From Pelagophyceae sp. CCMP2097 (lineage: Eukaryota; Sar; Pelagophyceae): 10,653 nt of DNA. A model generated the notes under the pieces. That model did no database searches. It saw nothing but the letters and a program-made list of their open reading frames with translations, and was not told where the DNA came from. The stretch is taken from the NCBI GenBank assembly GCA_026770575.1, contig MU657965.1:6761-17413 (forward strand), given 5' to 3'. Below, piece by piece: positions 6,608-10,653 of this stretch (its first letter is position 1; each line of letters starts with the position of its first letter). The position numbers were made by a program, and so were the translations under genes.

Positions 6608-7497
6608 ATGCTGCTGGCCCGCCGGGTGCTCCTGATGGCCTTCTTGTTCGTCGCGGCGACCGGGCGGCATGGCACCGCGGCGGCCGATGCGATGGCCACG
6701 TGGTGCGACTCCGAGCGTGCCAACACGGGGCCGGCGGGATTGTCTGCGGTCGACATCAGGCTGTCGGTGATGGACCTCGCATCGCTGCATGCCAACGACA
6801 GTGCGCGCGCGCCAACGCAGAGCGGCCCGAGTGGTGCGACGTGTACGACGCGTTCACGAGACCCGAGGCTTTCAAAGGCGCGGCGGCGCGGCGAGCGGAC
6901 GAGTCGCGGCGCTGGCGCTCCAAGGGACATTCTGTCTTTCGCTCGGCGTCGGGGCACGCCAACAAGTACATGCTGGCCGTCGTCGTTGAAGCAGCCGAGG
7001 CACGAGCCGGCCGCATGACGTCGGAGGTGGTGGCAGGGGCTCGCGCGTACAAGTCGCAGCTGGCCGCACAGGGCGCGACGCGGGAGCAGACCGTCGCGGC
7101 TCGCCTCGCCGGCGTGCAAAAGGGCCACGCCGACGCGCTCGCGGTCGTGATGGACGCAGGAGGCCGCCGTGTCGTGACCGACACGGAGGGCCTCTGCATT
7201 CTCGCGGCCGGCGCTCGACCGCACGTGCCGCAGAGCTGCTACCGCACGCTCAACCTCGACGGCGCGTAGGCAGCGGCATTCAGCGCCAAGAGGGAGAAGG
7301 AGGTCGTCGCTCGCGAGCTGGAGGCGCGCGGCGTGGCCGTCAAGCGCGCCAAGGGCAGCAAGCCGACGGACACACTGGTCGCACTTATCGCCCGGCTCAA
7401 GGCCTGCGACGGCGGCGTATCTACCATCAGACGCCGAGTCGACGACTACGAGAGCGTGCACCACGCTCCGGCATGGAAGAAGCCGCGGCGGGAGTAA
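6608..7497 (+). pseudogene. Transposon-borne gene with one frame break and one TAG
   Basis: An ATG at 6608 opens MLLARRVLLMAFLFVAA, a basic then hydrophobic start that resembles a signal peptide or membrane anchor. It is followed by TWCDSERANTGPAGLSAVDI. Near 6798-6811, inside a CG-dinucleotide run (GTGCGCGCGCGCC), the coding look moves to another frame (AERPEWCDVYDAFTRPEAFK). That frame continues through helix-rich segments (YKSQLAAQGATREQTVAARL, DAGGRRVVTDTEGLCILAAG) to a TAG at 7267-7269. Past the TAG it stays open with good protein to a TAA at 7495-7497, including ELEARGV...KGSKPTDTLVALIARL. That last part resembles a SAP DNA-binding motif. With readthrough and one frame repair it would be about 295 residues. 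A full-length antisense frame exists but is His/Arg/Leu-rich and looks like a shadow. The gene's family is unknown; it could be the element's transposase or an accessory gene. Confidence 0.45.
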
Positions 7498-7637
7498 CCA
7501 TCCATTATTTTATCTCCGAGTCAAGACCTTGGTACCACCAGCAGACGCGCATCGTATGCCACTTGGGAGTCTGCAGCGTGCAGCTGCTGACCACATTGAA
7601 TCGCTCCAAAAGCGCGCGCGACGTCGCATCCCAGAGG

Positions 7638-8084
7638 GTCCGGACTATAGGTGGCACTGTAAAATAATTTGTAAAAACTGTATTTGATTTTACATGTAAT
7701 TACATGTAATTACACGACCCCCAAATTTTGCCTTTGTAGTGCCCTTCAAAATACATCTCCAAATCATCGATATTTGTGAATTTCGGGTGCCTTGCATCTC
7801 GAAATTGTGGCTTTTCCCCACTTGTTTGAACAAAAGTTGGACTTTTACCCCAAAAACATGCGCATGTAGAACCACACCTCGTTTTTGAGCTCGTCAGTTC
7901 GCCGGGGCGACTCGGCGGAGCCTCCCGCTCGCGCTAAGTCCCATTGCGCCTCGTTTGAGCGCCTCTAAAAATATGACCTTCACTTTACACTGTAAATACG
8001 TGTGTAACAGTAATTACACTGTAATTACAGTAAAACAGGGGCCCATAATCCTCTACACTGTCTTTGCCCACCTACAGTCCGGAC
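7638..8084. mobile_element. ~0.45-kb non-autonomous TIR element (hAT-like)
   Basis: GTCCGGACTATAGGTGG at the left end matches GTCCGGACTGTAGGTGG (reverse complement) at the right end with one mismatch. GTCCGGAC is itself palindromic. An alternative reading is an 8-bp target duplication GTCCGGAC around an element of 431 bp (7646-8076) with ends T(A/G)TAGGTGG; 8-bp duplications are usual for hAT elements. Subterminal TGTAATTACA-type motifs occur at both ends (ACATGTAATTACATGTAATT near 7692; GTAATTACACTGTAATTACA near 8010). The interior holds no gene. Confidence 0.7.
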
Positions 8085-8964
8085 ACTTCGATTGACCTTG
8101 CAATAAGGTTTTGGCGATAGAAATGGCGCCTATAGCGAGGTAGCAGGAGGCCTTAAAAGGGCGGTGGGGTCCTCTTAGACACTCCTACGAGCCCGTATCC
8201 AAGTTATTTCGGAGATTCGAGCTCTTTTGTCGATGCAGTGGGCATACATGTTTTGAGCTAGTCCAAGAGGGAGCCCTGGCTCGATGGGTATGGCGTCGTC
8301 GGCGTAGTCCATTAAGCCGGAGCTAGAAAGGTGCATGAACCACAACTTGAAGCAAAGTTGGGGGCGTCAGCACGCTGCTAGCGACCACTGGGTCAACACC
8401 AATTTGATGACGGGAGCGTGAGCCTGCCAGATGGGGTCGCATGTCGTCCGTCAATTCACGATCCCGTCAACTCGCACTTGGCAGGGTGCTCGTTGATGGC
8501 CCCAAGCGGCCCATTGCACTCTAAAAACCGGGATTTTCGACGTGCGCGTCCGATGGCGCCCCTCAGATAAAAGCACGCTTAAAGACGCAATATGGGTACC
8601 AATGAGTGCATTCTTTCGATTTCGAAGAAAGTTAGGAGCGTGGATGCCGCGGGCATCACCTTTGCGCGTACGCTCATGCAAAATTGGGAGCGTGGGCATG
8701 CATGCACGCAGGATGGGACTCGATGCCAGCAAGGTGCAAAATGTACCCATCAAAAATCGCATGCGCAGCGATGCTTGTACCCCAAAAATCATCATGCGCG
8801 AGCATCGAGCCTATAAGACGGCGTGGCCAGAAGCTGAAGGTAAACCCATGTGATCCGCGCGCGCGCACCGCGCCAGTAGTTCGTGTGTGTTCACGTATTT
8901 TTTCCGAACTTATTCGGCTTTTTCGCCAGTGTATGTTTACAAAAAAGAGTCTATTCATCGGCAT
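8085..8964. other. Gene-poor right part of the nested transposon
   Basis: No long convincing gene. A 45-codon minus-strand frame (8175-8312) starts MDYADDAIPIEPGLPL but matches no family I know. CAACTT/AAGTTG forms a hairpin near 8342. Between about 8580 and 8810 short palindromes are dense, with a 34-bp imperfect tandem repeat. The last 38 bases are the terminal inverted repeat. Confidence 0.5.
8742..8808 (+). repeat. 34-bp imperfect tandem repeat with palindromes
   Basis: TGTACCCATCAAAAATCGCA...GCGATGC (8742-8774) and TGTACCCCAAAAATCATCAT...GAGCATCGA (8776-8808) are related copies 34 bp apart. Each contains a GCATGCGC-like palindromic core. ATCGC/GCGAT pairs within the first, and GATGCC-gcg-GGCATC (8643-8657) forms a nearby hairpin. 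Possible protein-binding iterons near the right end of the transposon; function unknown. Confidence 0.45.
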
Positions 8965-8971
8965 AAGGCTT

Positions 8972-9509
8972 CATTGGTTATCGGCTCCTTAATGTTGGTT
9001 TTAGGCCCTTGTTGACCGTTGCGGCGGCCATGGAGCCTCTTTGCGCTGCCGGCGGCTACGCGCGATCGTGCAGGGCGTCGCGCGTTCGCGCGGACCTGGC
9101 GAGCAAGGCGGCGTCGATGCGGCAGGTGTCGGCGGCGGCGCGCGCCGTCGCTCGCGTCGCCGTCGCTCGCGTTGCCGCCGTCCGCGCTCCCCCCCTCCGC
9201 GCAGCGCGAGAAGAAGGGCGCGTCGTCCGCGCCGAGGCGCGTGCCGCCGCTCGAGTCGCCGCTCATGTCCTCGCCGACCGCGTTGCCGCCGGCCAAGTGG
9301 CGCGCTTTGGCGTCAGATTCGCGCACTGCTCGATAGACGGCAAATGCCGTTGTTTGTCGAAGCGGCCATCCCGCAGCGCCTTCGACACGATTATACGAAT
9401 ACCGCAAATGAAGTTTTGCGGTATGTTCGTTTGAAGTCTGTAAGGCCGCAGACCGCAACCCTTATACCGCAAAAAATCCGTATATTCAGGCTCTTAGTCC
9501 GCACAATTA
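8972..9509 (+). repeat. Tandem unit U2, right part
   Basis: Continues U2 from CATTGGTTATCGG through the GC-rich core, the ATACCGCAAA/TTTGCGGTAT hairpin (9399-9424) and the right arm (9433-9479), then the TTCAGGCTCTTAGTCCGCAC linker. Relative to U1 it has a small frame-preserving insertion near 9188-9215. Confidence 0.85.
9030..9434 (+). CDS. Conserved open frame in U2 core (134 codons)
   Basis: ATG in the context GCGGCGGCCATGG. It starts MEPLCAAGGYARSCRASRVR and ends MKFCGMFV like the U1 frame. The difference in the middle (APPLRAAREEG) is an in-frame insertion. Same caution as U1: a minus-strand frame is open too, so coding is suggestive only. Confidence 0.3.
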   Translation: MEPLCAAGGYARSCRASRVRADLASKAASMRQVSAAARAVARVAVARVAAVRAPPLRAAREEGRVVRAEARAAARVAAHVLADRVAAGQVARFGVRFAHCSIDGKCRCLSKRPSRSAFDTIIRIPQMKFCGMFV

Positions 9510-9815
9510 TTTTTTTGCGTTATAAGGACTGCGGTCTTCGGCCTTACAGACTTCCAACGGACTTAAATTACACCGCAAAACTTTTTCCTCCTCCGCAACC
9601 TTTTTCCTTATCAAAATAAGTTGACTAGAAAAAAGAAGGAAAAAGGATACATCAAGGCTCCATTGGTTATCGGCTCCTTAATGTTGGTTTTAGGCCCTTG
9701 TTGACCGTTGCGGCGGCCATGGAGCCTCTTGGCGCTGCCGGCGGCTACGCGCGATTGTGCGGGGCATCGCGCGTTCGCACGGACCTGGCGAGCAAGGCGG
9801 CGTCGATGCGGCAGG
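9510..9815 (+). repeat. Tandem unit U3, truncated
   Basis: Repeats the unit from the left arm through GCGTCGATGCGGCAGG and then departs from U1 and U2. The right arm and linker are missing. It lacks the ~2.5-kb insertion: CATCAAGGCTCCATTGG is uninterrupted, a second unoccupied site with one substitution. Confidence 0.8.
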
Positions 9816-10066
9816 CGACGGCGGTGGCTCGGAGGATGCAGGACGAGGGCGCGGTCCTAAGACAAAAAGATTTCACGCCACTCTTGAGGCTCCTTGTCAA
9901 TGCGCGTCGGCCCAGCTCTCGGAGAACACCGAAAATAAATTCGAAGGATCATGGGGGATATTGGGGTACGGGGGTCGCCCCCCGGCGCCCGAGGGTAATT
10001 AAGGTCTTTAACGCCCTCCTCGAGAGCGTAGCGACGGGGGGATGGCTTACACGACGTGTGTCGTAG
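9719..10066 (+). CDS. Chimeric open frame starting in U3 (115 codons)
   Basis: Starts at the same GCGGCGGCCATGG as U2 (MEPLGAAGGYARLCGASRVR, DLASKAASMRQ) but after 9815 continues ATAVARRMQDEGAVLRQKDF, then TPLLRLL. This reads better as protein than the low-complexity U1/U2 interior. Its helix-turn pattern (ARRM..EGAV....FTPLL) loosely recalls pentatricopeptide repeats, which is weak evidence. From about 9900 the frame becomes Arg/Pro-rich and is probably not coding. The DEGAVLR codons lie in sequence shared with 1981-1998. Confidence 0.3.
   Translation: MEPLGAAGGYARLCGASRVRTDLASKAASMRQATAVARRMQDEGAVLRQKDFTPLLRLLVNARRPSSRRTPKINSKDHGGYWGTGVAPRRPRVIKVFNALLESVATGGWLTRRVS
9842..9885 (+). repeat. 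Dispersed repeat fragment GACGAGGGCGCGGTCCTA
   Basis: GACGAGGGCGCGGTCCTAAG followed by a diverged continuation to ATTTCACGCC matches 1981-2020. It marks where the truncated U3 meets the dispersed GC-rich repeat family. Confidence 0.6.
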
Positions 10067-10173
10067 AAGAGTAAGGCGTGGACGAGCAGTGACAATGAGT
10101 CCAACGGAGTTGAAGTAGATTTCCGTCAGAAAAGGAGACGCCGAGTTTAACTGGCGAAAGGAGGATGTCGGAC
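10029..10173 (+). repeat. Dispersed GC-rich repeat, copy broken by the right-end element
   Basis: GCGACGGGGGGATGGCTTAC, ACGACGTGTGTCGT, GTGGACGAGCAGTGAC, ATTTCCGT, GACGCCGAGTTTAACTGGCG and GATGTCGGAC follow the same order as 1851-1983. After GTC(C/G)GAC the copy at 1981 continues GAGGGCGCGG, whereas here TATTGTAGCGGGA starts. The repeat therefore shows where the next element entered. From 9890 to 10028 I see only weakly open GC-rich sequence. Confidence 0.6.
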
Positions 10174-10189
10174 TATTGTAGCGGGAAAT

Positions 10190-10262
10190 AGGTTTTTTAC
10201 TCCAAAGGGTTTTATTTAAAGGTTTTAAAGGGTTTTAAAGGGGTTTTATGAGGTTTTATATG
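10190..10262 (+). repeat. GGGTTTTA-type degenerate repeats
   Basis: AAAGGGTTTTATTTAAAGG, then TTTTAAAGGGTTTTAAAGGG and GTTTTATGAGGTTTTATATG. The unit is close to GGGTTTTAAA. It resembles algal telomere-type TTTTAGGG only loosely and is not regular, so I call it a subterminal repeat of the element. Confidence 0.6.
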
Positions 10263-10393
10263 TAAAAAGAAAAGACGGGACCTTAAAAGGTGCCTACGAC
10301 CTCCTAGCTCCTTCCCCTGTATCCTGCATCAGTAAAGACGTGTAAATCAAACTCCAAATAAACTTCGCCAAAACCGACTAGCGATAGCTTGTT

Positions 10394-10440
10394 TGAAAGG
10401 CAGCCTGAGGCGTCGTCCGGGATGAAAGGCAGCCTGAGGC
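10394..10440 (+). repeat. 18-bp direct repeat, period 29
   Basis: TGAAAGGCAGCCTGAGGC occurs exactly twice with an 11-bp spacer (GTCGTCCGGGA). Confidence 0.85.
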
Positions 10441-10653
10441 CTAAAACAAGTTTTTTTTCTTTGAAGCGCGTTTTGCGTGCTATATTTCCTCCGACGACGC
10501 CACCGTCACACAGGGCACGTATAACACGACGCAAAAAAAATTCGCAGCAGGGTTTTTAAGGGTTTTATTCATTTTGGGGGCAGGGTTTTAAAGGGTTTTA
10601 TACGATAAAAACCGGTTTTATACTATTTGGGTTTTAATCCTCCCGCTACAATA

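Larger units (their letters stand above)
6437..8964. mobile_element. 2528-bp TIR transposon nested in U2, with target duplication
   Basis: The ends are inverted repeats matching at 34 of 38 positions. The left end starts ATGCCGGTGAATAGACTC and the right end, reverse-complemented, starts ATGCCGATGAATAGACTC. AAGGCTT stands on both sides (6430-6436 and 8965-8971) but occurs once at the unoccupied site in U1, which fixes the insertion. Because AAGGCTT begins AA and ends TT, the split is ambiguous: a 7-bp duplication with ends ATGCC, a 5-bp AGGCT with ends TATGCC, or a 3-bp GGC with ends TTATGCC. It carries one damaged gene (6608-7497) and a smaller nested element (7638-8084). I cannot assign a superfamily. 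Confidence 0.85.
10174..10653. mobile_element. TIR element TATTGTAGCGGGA, right end at window edge
   Basis: TATTGTAGCGGGA (10174-10186) is perfectly inverted at 10641-10653, the last bases of the window, so the terminal repeat may continue outside. The left boundary is supported by interruption of the dispersed repeat. Next to both ends are AT-rich blocks with many GG(G)TTTTA motifs in the same orientation (about 10190-10262 and 10550-10640). The centre contains TGAAAGGCAGCCTGAGGC twice (10394-10411, 10423-10440), 29 bp apart. No gene is convincing; probably a non-autonomous element. Confidence 0.6.

Noticed and set aside
6490..7464. Uninterrupted 324-codon minus-strand frame opposite the transposon gene
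   Set aside because: Its content is rich in His, Arg, Leu and Cys, typical of an antisense shadow. The plus strand gives Lys/Glu/Ala helices and a plausible DNA-binding tail, though with lesions. It cannot be excluded fully.
8175..8312. Minus-strand frame starting MDYADDAIPIEP, with a YADD string as in reverse transcriptases
   Set aside because: Only 45 codons. The residues after YADD are not the usual hydrophobic strand, and no other reverse-transcriptase motif is nearby.
10190..10640. True telomere array
   Set aside because: The GGGTTTTA units are irregular, interrupted, and lie inside an inverted-repeat element.

Overview
This window looks like a repeat-dense, GC-rich stretch of a eukaryotic nuclear genome. 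A unicellular alga, perhaps a haptophyte, would fit, but that is a guess from composition and texture; no conserved gene fixes the taxonomy. There are no bacterial-style operons, rRNA genes or CRISPR arrays. The sequence is a mosaic of very GC-rich coding-like blocks set between AT-rich, hairpin-forming mobile or repetitive elements.

Layout, left to right. Positions 1-275 hold a 69-bp minisatellite whose unit is a whole number of codons. It lies inside a plus-strand open frame that runs to 564 with one internal TAG. Positions 636-1560 hold a ~0.42-kb module present twice in direct orientation. Each copy carries a hairpin plus TATA box and, on the minus strand, two tRNA-like 3' parts, one of them ending in CCA. 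Positions 1561-2220 hold copies of a dispersed repeat based on CGACGCGTGTCGT. Positions 2221-2370 hold a third tRNA-like piece and a third hairpin/TATA module. Positions 2613-5039 hold an unrecognised Cys/His-rich protein on the minus strand, split over three frames. A foldback element with a ~50-bp inverted repeat follows (5264-5504).

The right half is a nested transposon structure. A ~0.68-kb unit with AT-rich 47-bp inverted arms and a GC-rich coding-like core is repeated head to tail: U1 5600-6282, U2 from 6283, U3 truncated at 9815. U2 is split by a 2528-bp element (6437-8964) with 38-bp terminal inverted repeats and a duplicated AAGGCTT; the intact sequence in U1 shows the unoccupied site. 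That element carries its own damaged gene (6608-7497, one frame break, one internal TAG, a possible C-terminal SAP-like DNA-binding segment). It has in turn received a ~0.45-kb hAT-like non-autonomous element (7638-8084). At the far right, another copy of the dispersed repeat is broken by a further element (10174 to at least 10653) that ends in TATTGTAGCGGGA and is filled with GGGTTTTA-type repeats.

No gene here can be named with confidence. The clearest results are structural: precise insertion boundaries, tandem tRNA-like modules with a conserved hairpin/TATA block, and inverted-repeat units carrying conserved coding-like cores.
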